64,000 nt of DNA from Bacteroidia bacterium (GTDB lineage Bacteria; Bacteroidota; Bacteroidia; UKL13-3), in the NCBI GenBank assembly GCA_023151275.1, contig JAKLJI010000007.1:62001-126000 (forward strand). The letters run 5' to 3'. Positions 23,119 to 31,826 of the stretch are shown here, one piece after another. The notes under the pieces were generated by a model, which saw only the letters and a program-made list of their open reading frames with translations, ran no database searches and was not told the DNA's origin. The translations under genes and the position numbers were made by a program. Positions within the stretch are counted from its first letter, which is position 1. Every line of letters starts with the position of its first letter.

Positions 23119-25827
23119 ATGAATAAACAACTTCTTAACCTGCTCAGTATCATTGGTGCCGTCGCGGTTGCTTTGGTGATTTACCTTTATTTCTTCCGCA
23201 TGGGAGATAAGCGTATTCAACCAGCTTTAATTGTGCCGGAATCTGCTTTTTTGGTTTTAGAGAGCAGCCAGAGCAGTAATGTGTTGAATGATTTAAAGCA
23301 ACTGGACATTGTTAAAATCCTTCAACGCAATGAGGATATTGCAGATTTCATGGGGCAAATTAGCATGCTTGACTCCTTATTTAAAACAACTGCATCTGGT
23401 GCAAACTGGTTTGAATCGGGTGAAGCGGTTTTTTCTTTTCATGCTTTTCCCAATCAAACCCAGGGCTTCTTTATGGCAGTTCAGACCAAAAAAGAGGTTC
23501 AATCCAAACAAATTGAAAAGTTGGTTAGCAGGGTTTACCCAGGTCGGTTTCAGCTAACGCGGAGGAAATTCTCGGGTAATGTGGTTTGGGATTTTAACGA
23601 TTTTGGAGGCTCACAAAACTTTAGCGTTGCCTGGAAAAGTGGGCTCTTGTTATTTAGTTTTGATGGTTCTTTGGTTGAACAAGCACTTTATAAACTGGTC
23701 AATTTAAATCCGGAGAATTCAAACCGCGAAAGCAGTCAAATGCTTATGAATGCCAGTCGTGAATTGAGTATTTACATCAATTATAAAATTGCACCTGATT
23801 TTCTGAGAAGCATAAGCCTTGATTCGTCTACTTCCGCCATTGGAAACTTTGCCGAAAAGGGATTTTATGAGGTAGAAAGTTCGGATGATGAATTGCTGTT
23901 AAAGGGTGCTGCAATAACCTCTGAATCGGATTTTCAGTTTTTAGACTTGTTCAACGCGCAAAAACCAATCGAGAATAACATGTTGGATGCCTATCCTTCC
24001 AACACGGTGTATTCCATGCATTTTTCTATCAACGATTACCAAAAATGGATTCCCAACCTCAACGAATATTTGTATTCCATAGCCAGGTTCAGAACCTACG
24101 AAACCTTTAAAGACAGTCTTGAATACCTGTATCAAAAGGGTATGTACCGAAAAATTACGGGAACTATTGGTTCCAGCTTTGGATTGATGGCCTTGCAGGA
24201 AAATGGGATTTGGCAGGATTCAAGTCGTGTGGTGTATTTTGATTTGATCGATCCAAACGGTTTCAGTCGCCAAATGGATGAAATTCGGAATATCAGGAAG
24301 CAAAAATCCATTGCTGATTCTCTTGAAATACTAGCCTCGGATACCTCTTCGAGGATTCATCCATTTTATTTGGCAGATTACCCCAAAGTTTTGTTTGGTG
24401 ATTTGTTTGAAGGCGAACAATTGAATCATTACGTGATTCATGATAATCGGGTTTATTTGTCTTCCCATTATCAAGTACTTGAGCGCCTGTTGCAGCGCAT
24501 GGAAAGGGGTGAGCTCTTGAAAGAAAATCAACTGTTCAAAAAGTTGAGAAAACGGATGGTTCAAAAAAGCAATATCGAAATGCTGGTCAACGCCGATATT
24601 GCTCCGCGATTTATGCTTGGCTATTTAAATGAGAAATGGTACGGCATGGTGGCCAGAAATATGGCTGCTTATCGAAAAGCAGGGATGATTGGCATTCAGT
24701 TTGGTGGCAGTATTGATAAAATTTTTCCAGCCCAAATTGCATTCAGTTTCCAGGAAGGAAAAACCGATAAAACTGAAAAACTCTGGGAGATTAACCTGGA
24801 TACTTTACTCCTTGAAAATCCTTGGTCGGTTTATTCTCCTGAACGTAGTTCTCAAGTGGTTTTGGCGCTTGATGCTAAAAATCAATTGTATATGATTGAT
24901 GAAAGTGGTCATATTCTGTGGAAGAAAGGATTGGAGGCTCCGATTATTTCACCGGTTGTAGAGATTGATTTATTTAAAAACGGCAAAGCGCAATACCTGT
25001 TCAATACCTCGCGCTATGTTTACATTATTGATGAAAGCGGAAAAAATATTCCGGGATGGCCGGTTTGGATTCCTACCTCAACCGAATACCCGCTTTGCCT
25101 AACCCAATTGAATGAAGCTCGCGATCCTGGAATATTTGCTGTTGGTCGCTATTACAAACTAAGTGCCTGGAATCAACAAGGTTTATTAATTGGACCATGG
25201 AACCCACTAAGTATTTATCCAAATATCAAATCAGGTTTAGTTGCCATTGAGGCCGAGGGTAAAAAGCAACTCGTGGCTTTCAATGAAAAAGGGAATTTCA
25301 GCAGGTACTCGCTTTCGGGAAATTTCCTTGGAACTTGCTGGGCTGATAGCATTTCATACCTCAAAGGATTGGTGTATCAAAAAGATACCGGCAACTTGCA
25401 GTTGGTGGTTTCAGACAGCTTAGCAGTGTATCAGTTAAGCTGGAATCCTATCCATGGAATTACTGGCAAAAAAATGGTTTTAACCAAACAGGCTCAAGGA
25501 ATTAGTAGGCGCAATTCAGCTATTCTAGTTCAAACTAAAAATGGAAATGCGGTTTTAGATGAGCGTGGTAATATTCAGTTTGATATTTCCTACGCCGATT
25601 CCTTATCCGGAAACCTGAGCTGGATGCCATTCCCGGGAACCATTAAAGCGATTTGGTATGAAAACAATTCCATGCAATTGAATGCAGCATGGGCAACCAA
25701 GCGCAAAACAGAACCCTTCCCGCTGCCTTCAAGTGGTAAATTCTTGGCAGGTGATATTTTCCACAATCAGGAAAATTACCTGCTCAATGCTATGGGCTCA
25801 AACCTGATGTTGTACCGTATCAAGTAA
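23119..25827 (+). CDS. Large membrane-anchored protein with C-terminal propeller-like repeats
   Basis: A 902-residue protein. One N-terminal membrane helix (about 6-26) places the rest in the periplasm. Residues ~35-560 are an alpha/beta region reminiscent of DUF3352-type proteins (WFESGEAVFSFHAFP, LLLFSFDGSLVEQALYKL). From about 570 come repeats such as VVLALDAKNQLYMIDESGHI and YIIDESGKNIPGWPVWIP that look like PQQ/beta-propeller blades. It precedes a flippase-like membrane protein by 6 bases. I cannot name a function; a surface-polymer or envelope-assembly role is a guess from context. Confidence 0.6.
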   Translation: MNKQLLNLLSIIGAVAVALVIYLYFFRMGDKRIQPALIVPESAFLVLESSQSSNVLNDLKQLDIVKILQRNEDIADFMGQISMLDSLFKTTASGANWFESGEAVFSFHAFPNQTQGFFMAVQTKKEVQSKQIEKLVSRVYPGRFQLTRRKFSGNVVWDFNDFGGSQNFSVAWKSGLLLFSFDGSLVEQALYKLVNLNPENSNRESSQMLMNASRELSIYINYKIAPDFLRSISLDSSTSAIGNFAEKGFYEVESSDDELLLKGAAITSESDFQFLDLFNAQKPIENNMLDAYPSNTVYSMHFSINDYQKWIPNLNEYLYSIARFRTYETFKDSLEYLYQKGMYRKITGTIGSSFGLMALQENGIWQDSSRVVYFDLIDPNGFSRQMDEIRNIRKQKSIADSLEILASDTSSRIHPFYLADYPKVLFGDLFEGEQLNHYVIHDNRVYLSSHYQVLERLLQRMERGELLKENQLFKKLRKRMVQKSNIEMLVNADIAPRFMLGYLNEKWYGMVARNMAAYRKAGMIGIQFGGSIDKIFPAQIAFSFQEGKTDKTEKLWEINLDTLLLENPWSVYSPERSSQVVLALDAKNQLYMIDESGHILWKKGLEAPIISPVVEIDLFKNGKAQYLFNTSRYVYIIDESGKNIPGWPVWIPTSTEYPLCLTQLNEARDPGIFAVGRYYKLSAWNQQGLLIGPWNPLSIYPNIKSGLVAIEAEGKKQLVAFNEKGNFSRYSLSGNFLGTCWADSISYLKGLVYQKDTGNLQLVVSDSLAVYQLSWNPIHGITGKKMVLTKQAQGISRRNSAILVQTKNGNAVLDERGNIQFDISYADSLSGNLSWMPFPGTIKAIWYENNSMQLNAAWATKRKTEPFPLPSSGKFLAGDIFHNQENYLLNAMGSNLMLYRIK

Positions 25828-25833
25828 TTTTCA

Positions 25834-26784
25834 ATGAAGGGAAAACATTGGATTCAGAACCTCGTTTTTGCCCTTCTTGGCCTTAGCTTGGTATATGGAA
25901 CTTTTTCAAACCTAAGCTTCAAAGAGGTTGGTACTATTCTAAAACAGGGTGATTACATCATGGTTATTCCTGTCTTATTCACTTCTGTCGCAGTAATCTT
26001 GTTTCGCGCCTGGCGCTGGAAACTCCTGTATCGGGCGGCTGGTAGAAATGAGCCGTCAGCCTTGTTGTTTCATGCCCTTTCTTTTGGATACTTGGTCAAT
26101 TTTGCCATTCCCAGATTGGGTGAATTAACGCGTGCCGCATTGCTGAAAGAGCAAAGAAAGGTTCCGCTGAATTTGTCACTTTCAACCATCGTTTTTGAGC
26201 GATTAAGTGATTTTGTGGCTTTGTTAATTTTGGTAGCTGCTGCCTTTGTTCTTGAATCGATTTCCGGAAAAGGCATGCTCCATCAGTTTACGAATACTGC
26301 AACCTGGAATCAATCCCAACTGCTGATTTGGGGTTCTATACTCATTCTGGTTGTAGGTTTACTTTGTTGGTTGATTTATTTAAAGCGAAAAATGCTCGGG
26401 GCATGGCTGGCAGAACTGATTGAGCATTTTCGAGAATTGTTACGCTTGAAGGAAAGGGGATTATTTTTAGTTTATACCTTGGGCATTTGGACGGGATTTT
26501 ACCTGATGACTTTTCTCTGGGTCTTTCTTTTTCCGGAAAGTGCCCATTTGGGTTGGTATGCCTGCTTTCAGGTCATGATTCTTGGGGTAATTGCCAGAAC
26601 TTTGCCCATTCATGCCGGCTCGGCAGGTGCCTATCATTTTGTGGTGAGTCAAGCTTTCATTTTGTTAGGAATTGACGACCATCATGCCAAAGCGCTGGCC
26701 TTAATTATCCATGGTTTTCAATCCATCCTTACCTTGGTATTGGGAACCGCCTCGTATATTTGGCTTCTTTTTTACCGAAAATAA
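25834..26784 (+). CDS. Lysylphosphatidylglycerol-synthase-TM family flippase-like protein
   Basis: A 316-residue polytopic membrane protein (7-8 helices). FRAWRWKLLYRAAG, GYLVNFAIPRLGELTRAALLK-type loop, VFERLSDFVALLI and the C-terminal GSAGAYHFVVSQAF are hallmarks of the PF03706 / UPF0104 family (AglD- and MprF-N-terminus-like). Members move or modify lipids and lipid-linked sugars, but the MprF synthase half is missing, so no aminoacylation is implied. It sits between the 902-residue protein and the T9SS-exported protein, with very short gaps. Confidence 0.8.
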   Translation: MKGKHWIQNLVFALLGLSLVYGTFSNLSFKEVGTILKQGDYIMVIPVLFTSVAVILFRAWRWKLLYRAAGRNEPSALLFHALSFGYLVNFAIPRLGELTRAALLKEQRKVPLNLSLSTIVFERLSDFVALLILVAAAFVLESISGKGMLHQFTNTATWNQSQLLIWGSILILVVGLLCWLIYLKRKMLGAWLAELIEHFRELLRLKERGLFLVYTLGIWTGFYLMTFLWVFLFPESAHLGWYACFQVMILGVIARTLPIHAGSAGAYHFVVSQAFILLGIDDHHAKALALIIHGFQSILTLVLGTASYIWLLFYRK

Positions 26785-26785
26785 C

Positions 26786-27934
26786 ATGGCTATACGATAT
26801 CGATTTTTCTTTTTGGTTCTCATTTTGTTGGCTTCAAATCAGATTCATGCCCAATTTCCGGCGCTTGGCAAAGATTCAAGCCTGGATATTGCCACCTGGA
26901 ATTTGGAATGGTTTGGGGATACCGAAAATGGACCAACCAATGAAAATACCCAGCAAACCAATGTGCGGAATTTGATTATGCAAACCGATTTTGATGTGTT
27001 TGCTGTTCAAGAGGTGAGCAACGAACAGGCTTTCAATACCATGAATACCTTACTCGATTTTAAATACGGCAATATGCTTGCACCCATTTCGCCTACTCAA
27101 AAAATGGCTTTGTATTGGAAGAAAGACATGTTTACGCTGATTGCCTCCGAAAGCAAATTAATACTAACCGACCAACCCAGCAATTTTGTTGAACGCTTTC
27201 CCTTGCAAGTTGCTTTGGCCACAAAGGGAGGCACACAAACTGATACCTTGTATTTTATCGTTCTGCATTTGAAAGCGTTCTCTGATCAATCCTCTTACAA
27301 TACCCGAAGCAATGCTTCAAAATCTTTGAAAACCTATCTAGAATCAAACCTATCTAAAAAGAAGTTTATTGTTTTGGGCGATTGGAACGACGATTTGGAC
27401 CAATCCATCTACAACAACCAGGCTTCACCCTACAAAAATTTCCTGGATGCTGGTTATACCTTTCCGAGCAGGGAATTGACTTTGGCAGGAAAAAAATCTT
27501 ATGCGTTTGGAAACGAAATGATTGATCATCTGCTTCAAAGCAAAAGCCTGGATTCATTTTACTATTCGGGATCTGCCAAGGTATTCGACAATGCAGCATC
27601 CTTTGTTTCCAATTTCAGCAACAATACATCCGACCATTTTCCGGTGTATGCAGCCTACAATTGGAAAAAACTAACAACACGTGTAATTCCAACCGGCATA
27701 CACTCAATTCAAAAAGAAGCATTTAGTGTTTATCCAAATCCTGCGGGAAACCAAGTTCGTATTCACAATTGGAAATCAGGAATGACATGGCGTTTGCTCA
27801 ATGCCCAAGGGCAGGAGTTGGGTGAAGGAGAGAATGAATCAGTTTCCTTGGAAAACCTAACAAATGGAATTTACTGGCTTCAAATTCAAAGCGAAATTGG
27901 TAGCCAGGCCATTCGCATTTTGCGACAGGATTAA
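26786..27934 (+). CDS. Endonuclease/exonuclease/phosphatase-fold protein exported by T9SS
   Basis: A 382-residue protein. Signal peptide about 1-23 (ending QIHAQ). The EEP catalytic domain shows IATWNLEWFGD, DVFAVQEVSN, FIVLHLKAF, VLGDWNDD and DHFPVYA, covering the metal-binding and catalytic Asp/His residues. The last ~70 residues (VYPNPAGNQVRIHNW, then LENLTNGIYWLQIQ) are a type A T9SS sorting domain. It is therefore a cell-surface or released nuclease or phosphodiesterase. ATG 26786 is chosen because the signal peptide begins there, one base after the previous stop. Confidence 0.88.
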   Translation: MAIRYRFFFLVLILLASNQIHAQFPALGKDSSLDIATWNLEWFGDTENGPTNENTQQTNVRNLIMQTDFDVFAVQEVSNEQAFNTMNTLLDFKYGNMLAPISPTQKMALYWKKDMFTLIASESKLILTDQPSNFVERFPLQVALATKGGTQTDTLYFIVLHLKAFSDQSSYNTRSNASKSLKTYLESNLSKKKFIVLGDWNDDLDQSIYNNQASPYKNFLDAGYTFPSRELTLAGKKSYAFGNEMIDHLLQSKSLDSFYYSGSAKVFDNAASFVSNFSNNTSDHFPVYAAYNWKKLTTRVIPTGIHSIQKEAFSVYPNPAGNQVRIHNWKSGMTWRLLNAQGQELGEGENESVSLENLTNGIYWLQIQSEIGSQAIRILRQD

Positions 27935-27973
27935 ATCAGTAAAGAGTTGATAATCAAGCCGAAACTCCTAAGT

Positions 27974-30289
27974 TCAATCTATGGAGTGCCTGATAAACTT
28001 CACTTTCACCAGCTTTGAGGTTGGCGTATTGCTTTTTTCTGCAACAGAATCAATGGGAATTAATACGTTGGCTTCCGGGAAATAGGTTGCACAACATTGC
28101 TTAGCAATGGGGAAATCAACCAAGATGTATTTCCTAGAAATGCGGGTTGTACCTCCATCTGAATTCGATAAATCGACAAGTTCTCCAGCCTTGAAACCCA
28201 AACGTTCACGATCTTCGGGATGAATAAAAACAACTCTGCGTTCATTCTCAACCCCACGGTAACGGTCGTTCAAACCATAAATAGTGGTATTAAATTGGTC
28301 GTGACTGCGAATGCTCATCATCATCAATTCATCTGAAGCTAATTCGGTTTTATGCAATCTGCCTGCAAAGAAATGCGCTTTCTGGTCGAAGGTATTGAAC
28401 TTGCCAACGCGTGAACCGTTTGGAAGGTAAAATCCACCGGCTTCTCTAACCCGTTCATTGTACTGGTCAAAACCTGGAATGGTAGCTTCGATATCCTTCC
28501 GGATAAAATCGTAATGAATGGCATACTTATCCCAATTGATTTTGGATTTGCTGCCCAAAACCGCTTTCGCCATCTTAACCACAATCAAGGGTTCACTTAA
28601 TAAACTATCTGAAACGGGTTTTAAATGTCCGGAAGATTGCTGAACTACACCCATGGAATTTTCACAGGAAATAAATTGGGCTTCACCATTTACTATGTCC
28701 TTGTCGCTTCGTCCCAGGCATGGAAGTATCAAAGCTTCTTTGCCTGTAATGAGGTGACTCCGATTCAGCTTGGTGCTGATTTGAACTGTTAAATTACAAT
28801 TCTCAAGTGCTTTCGCTGTGTAAAGTGTATCAGGAGTCGCACTTAGGAAATTCCCGCCCATAGCCACAAAAACCGAGGCTTTCTTTTCGTACATGGCCTT
28901 AATGGCATCAACCACATCGTACCCATGTTTGCGTGGAGGATTAAACCCAAAAACCTGTTGAATGGAATTCAAAAAAGCTTCTGAAGGCTTTTCATAAATG
29001 CCCATGGTACGATCACCTTGCACATTGCTATGGCCACGCACCGGACAAGTTCCGGCACCCGGTTTACCAATGCTGCCTTTCATTAGGAGAATATTTACAA
29101 GCTCCTGAATGGTGCCAACGGCATTTTTATGTTGGGTTAAACCCATGGCCCAACAGGCAATAATTTTGGTTTTTGATTCAAGAACTTTTGCCGTTTCTTG
29201 AATTTGTTCCAAACTCACACCCGATAATTCGGCTAGATCGGAAAGCGAATAGCCTTCAAGTTCCTTGCTCCATGCTTCAAAACCGCTTGTGTTTCGGCGG
29301 ATGAATTCATTATCGAGAACCTTATTCGGATTTTTTTGCTCAGCTTCAAGCAATAATTTTGAAATGGCTTTTAGCAAGGCCATGTCGCCATTCAGCTTTA
29401 CCTGAAGGAAAATATCAGTGAGCTTACTCTTGATGCCCAAAGCACCTTTCACCGTTTGTGGATTGGCAAATGAAATTAAACCGGTTTCTGGAAGTGGATT
29501 CACCGAAATGATGGTGCATCCGTTTTCCTTGGCTTTTTGCAAGGCTGATAACATTCGTGGGTGATTGGTACCCGGATTTTGCCCAAGAATGAGAATGACT
29601 TCAGCTTCGTAAAAATCTTCCAATTTTACAGAGCCCTTTCCAATTCCCACCGATTCACTCAAAGCAACACCGCTCGATTCGTGGCACATGTTTGAGCAAT
29701 CGGGGAGGTTGTTTGTGCCAAATTCACGAACAAAAAGCTGGTACAAAAATGCGGCTTCGTTGCTGGTTCTACCGGAGGTATAAAAAATAGCCTCATCCGG
29801 CGATTTTAAGTCGTTGAGGTGTTTGGCCAATATTCCAAAAGCTTCATCCCAACTTACTGGAATATAATAATCAGAACCTTCCGGTTTGAACATGGGCTCT
29901 GCCAAGCGGCCCTTTTTTCCAATTTCGTAATCGTTTAGTAAACTCAATTCCGAAATCGGATTGAGGCCGAAGAATTTGCGGTCGAGTTTCTTGGAGGTAG
30001 CTTCTTCGGCAATTGCCTTGGCGCCATTTTCGCAATATTCTGCAATCGGAGAGCGCTCATCATCCGGATCGGGCCAAGCGCAACCCGGACAATCAAACCC
30101 TTTTTTCTGGTTGAGTTTGGCTAAGGCGCTAAGTCCGCGAAGGGTTCCTACTTCACCTAGCACATGTTCCATAGCCACCTTCACGCCACCCAAACCCGCA
30201 GCAGTTTCTTTGGGTGCTGAGAGTTTCATGTCGAGCAACTCCTCCGGGTTTTCGGGGTTGACTTTGGTGGTTTTATTCAACTTGGCCAT
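27974..30289 (-). CDS. FdhF/YdeP-family molybdopterin oxidoreductase
   Basis: A 771-residue molybdenum enzyme related to formate dehydrogenase alpha subunits. N-terminal FDCPGCAWPDP with a later Cys (EYCENGA) is the YdeP-type start; SNMCHESSGVAL holds the region that binds the metal, LILGQNPGTNHPRML and GNFLSATPDT bind the bis-MGD cofactor, and a C-terminal barrel (RLGFKAGELVDL) closes it. The full set of four cysteines of classical FDH [4Fe-4S] is not seen. FdhD and MobA-type genes upstream supply sulfuration and cofactor assembly. Substrate unknown. Confidence 0.9.
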   Translation of the reverse strand: MAKLNKTTKVNPENPEELLDMKLSAPKETAAGLGGVKVAMEHVLGEVGTLRGLSALAKLNQKKGFDCPGCAWPDPDDERSPIAEYCENGAKAIAEEATSKKLDRKFFGLNPISELSLLNDYEIGKKGRLAEPMFKPEGSDYYIPVSWDEAFGILAKHLNDLKSPDEAIFYTSGRTSNEAAFLYQLFVREFGTNNLPDCSNMCHESSGVALSESVGIGKGSVKLEDFYEAEVILILGQNPGTNHPRMLSALQKAKENGCTIISVNPLPETGLISFANPQTVKGALGIKSKLTDIFLQVKLNGDMALLKAISKLLLEAEQKNPNKVLDNEFIRRNTSGFEAWSKELEGYSLSDLAELSGVSLEQIQETAKVLESKTKIIACWAMGLTQHKNAVGTIQELVNILLMKGSIGKPGAGTCPVRGHSNVQGDRTMGIYEKPSEAFLNSIQQVFGFNPPRKHGYDVVDAIKAMYEKKASVFVAMGGNFLSATPDTLYTAKALENCNLTVQISTKLNRSHLITGKEALILPCLGRSDKDIVNGEAQFISCENSMGVVQQSSGHLKPVSDSLLSEPLIVVKMAKAVLGSKSKINWDKYAIHYDFIRKDIEATIPGFDQYNERVREAGGFYLPNGSRVGKFNTFDQKAHFFAGRLHKTELASDELMMMSIRSHDQFNTTIYGLNDRYRGVENERRVVFIHPEDRERLGFKAGELVDLSNSDGGTTRISRKYILVDFPIAKQCCATYFPEANVLIPIDSVAEKSNTPTSKLVKVKFIRHSID

Positions 30290-30292
30290 AGC

Positions 30293-30658
30293 TTAGCAAT
30301 GAGCGTTGGGGTTTGGATAATTATCCGATTGATCTTCAAAGGTATTGTCGAGACAAACAAAATCCTTTTCAATCAAAATAAACAAGGAATTGCCAGCTCC
30401 GGTTTGGTATTCGTTTTGAAAACCAATTCGTTCGGTACTTGTCCATTCGGCGGCAATTTCTTCCGGCATACCCAAGGTGATAACTTGTCCATTGAGTTTG
30501 GCTGTCAATTCGGAGTCTTGGTTTTTTTCAAGAATATAGGTGAAATCACCGTTCAGGAAACGGGTTTTTTCTTCAAGTTTTCCGGTTTGTGCAAAGCGTT
30601 CAACTTCAGATTTACCGAGGCGGAATCGGATTGAATCTCCTTTAATACGGATTTTCAT
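30293..30658 (-). CDS. Small partner protein of the molybdoenzyme (DUF7009-like)
   Basis: A 121-residue soluble protein, three bases upstream of the molybdoenzyme gene and almost certainly co-translated. It begins MKIRIKGDSIRFRLGKSEVERF and ends with acidic, Cys-containing EDQSDNYPNPNAHC. I recall similar short proteins beside YdeP-type oxidoreductases in Bacteroidota, annotated as DUF7009; the exact family name is from memory. A chaperone, subunit or cofactor-handling role is inferred from position only. Confidence 0.65.
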   Translation of the reverse strand: MKIRIKGDSIRFRLGKSEVERFAQTGKLEEKTRFLNGDFTYILEKNQDSELTAKLNGQVITLGMPEEIAAEWTSTERIGFQNEYQTGAGNSLFILIEKDFVCLDNTFEDQSDNYPNPNAHC

Positions 30659-30722
30659 GCGTGTACGGATTTGGATTATGCTGCTAGTATAAGCAATCCC
30701 TTTGAATAATGCTGAAGAAATT

Positions 30723-30960
30723 AGCCATGGCGATGGCTATTGGCTTTTGCTTTTGAAATGGGTAAACGATTTGAAATTCTGGGCCAATTAAGATCGTCCA
30801 CGTACATTAATGGCCATAGCCATCGCCAAAAGCTATAGCTTCACCAGTTTAAATCGTTCACGTAAACCAAAGTAAAAGGCCCACCATCCAAAACCGGTTA
30901 CGCACCTAAAGCTATCGCCATCGCCAAAAGCTATAGCTACAACAATTTCAATCGTTCACG
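30723..30960. repeat. Mosaic of direct and inverted repeats in the molybdoenzyme island
   Basis: Two 44-bp direct copies, 30819-30862 and 30917-30960 (98 bases apart), begin gccatcgccaaaagctatag and end aatcgttcacg and differ at about four positions. A degenerate inverted copy covers roughly 30723-30778, and agatcgtccacg at 30791-30802 repeats the unit's end. Downstream gccaaaagc motifs continue to 31000. The whole 346-base spacer (30659-31004) holds no gene. This looks like a dispersed intergenic repeat family. Confidence 0.7.
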
Positions 30961-31004
30961 GAATTCAAAAAGCCAAAAGCAAATGGCCAAAAGCAAACAG
31001 CCAA

Positions 31005-31826
31005 TTAACAATACATATTAAACCTATCGGGTTTCAGAAATCCAACTACACGAATTCCTGCATCCGATGCCAGCTTTATCGCCAAAGAAGAGGGTGCTCC
31101 AATTGAACATACCAACGGGAAGCCTGCCATTGCAATTTTTTGAATCAGTTCAAAACTTAATCGTCCGCTAAGTAGAACGCCCATTTTTTGCCTTTCTTCC
31201 TGATTTAGACCATGTGTGGCGCCAACCAGTTTATCCATGGCATTGTGTCGGCCCACATCTTCCCGAACATATTCAATTTCACCCTTAAAGTTAAACAACG
31301 CCGCTGCATGAATACCACCTGTAAACCGAAATGCCAGCTGCTTTTCTCGCAAGGCATCAGGCAGTTGCATTAAAATTTGATTGTCTGGAAGTTCAATTTT
31401 CCGGGAATTTATGGGGCAGTTTTGCATCACCGCTTCAATGGATGATTTCCCGCAAACTCCACAACTCGAACTCATGTAGAAGTTTCGCGAAAAGCGAGAA
31501 CTGTCCCAGATTAGGTTAGAGTCCAATTCTACTTTTACTGTATTTCCTTGTTCTTCAGGTTTTACCGAGGTGCAATGCCAAATTTGTTTGATTTGGTTCG
31601 CACTTTCTACAATTCCTTCGGTCAACAAGAACCCTAGCACCAATTCAAAATCCTGTCCGGGTGTGCGCATGGTTACGCTCAAGCTCATTTCTTTGCGCTC
31701 ATCTTCAGGTCCGTACCGAAGCAAAATTTGCAGAGGTTCTTCAACCACCAGTAAATCGGATTCTAATTCTGTTTTTCCGGCCTGAATACGCTGAATGCTA
31801 ACTTGTTGTACGCTGGATTTATTCAT
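31005..31826 (-). CDS. fdhD: Formate dehydrogenase accessory sulfurtransferase FdhD
   Basis: A 273-residue protein that transfers sulfur from a cysteine desulfurase to the molybdenum cofactor of formate-dehydrogenase-like enzymes. SSCGVCGKSS with C122 and C125 is the sulfur-carrying CxxC loop; FTGGIHAAAL, VREDVGRHNAMDKLVG and LSGRLSFELIQKI are family signatures. Overlaps the upstream THEP1-MobA gene by 8 bases. The cysteine desulfurase at 45485 could be its sulfur donor, but that is not shown. Confidence 0.93.
   Translation of the reverse strand: MNKSSVQQVSIQRIQAGKTELESDLLVVEEPLQILLRYGPEDERKEMSLSVTMRTPGQDFELVLGFLLTEGIVESANQIKQIWHCTSVKPEEQGNTVKVELDSNLIWDSSRFSRNFYMSSSCGVCGKSSIEAVMQNCPINSRKIELPDNQILMQLPDALREKQLAFRFTGGIHAAALFNFKGEIEYVREDVGRHNAMDKLVGATHGLNQEERQKMGVLLSGRLSFELIQKIAMAGFPLVCSIGAPSSLAIKLASDAGIRVVGFLKPDRFNMYC

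Noticed and set aside
26711-26785. Upstream start for the T9SS-exported EEP protein
   Set aside because: The extension lies inside the flippase-like gene and would place 25 residues before the signal peptide.
30723-30960. Possible CRISPR array from the 44-bp repeats
   Set aside because: Only two good copies, imperfect, with an inverted third copy and no cas genes.
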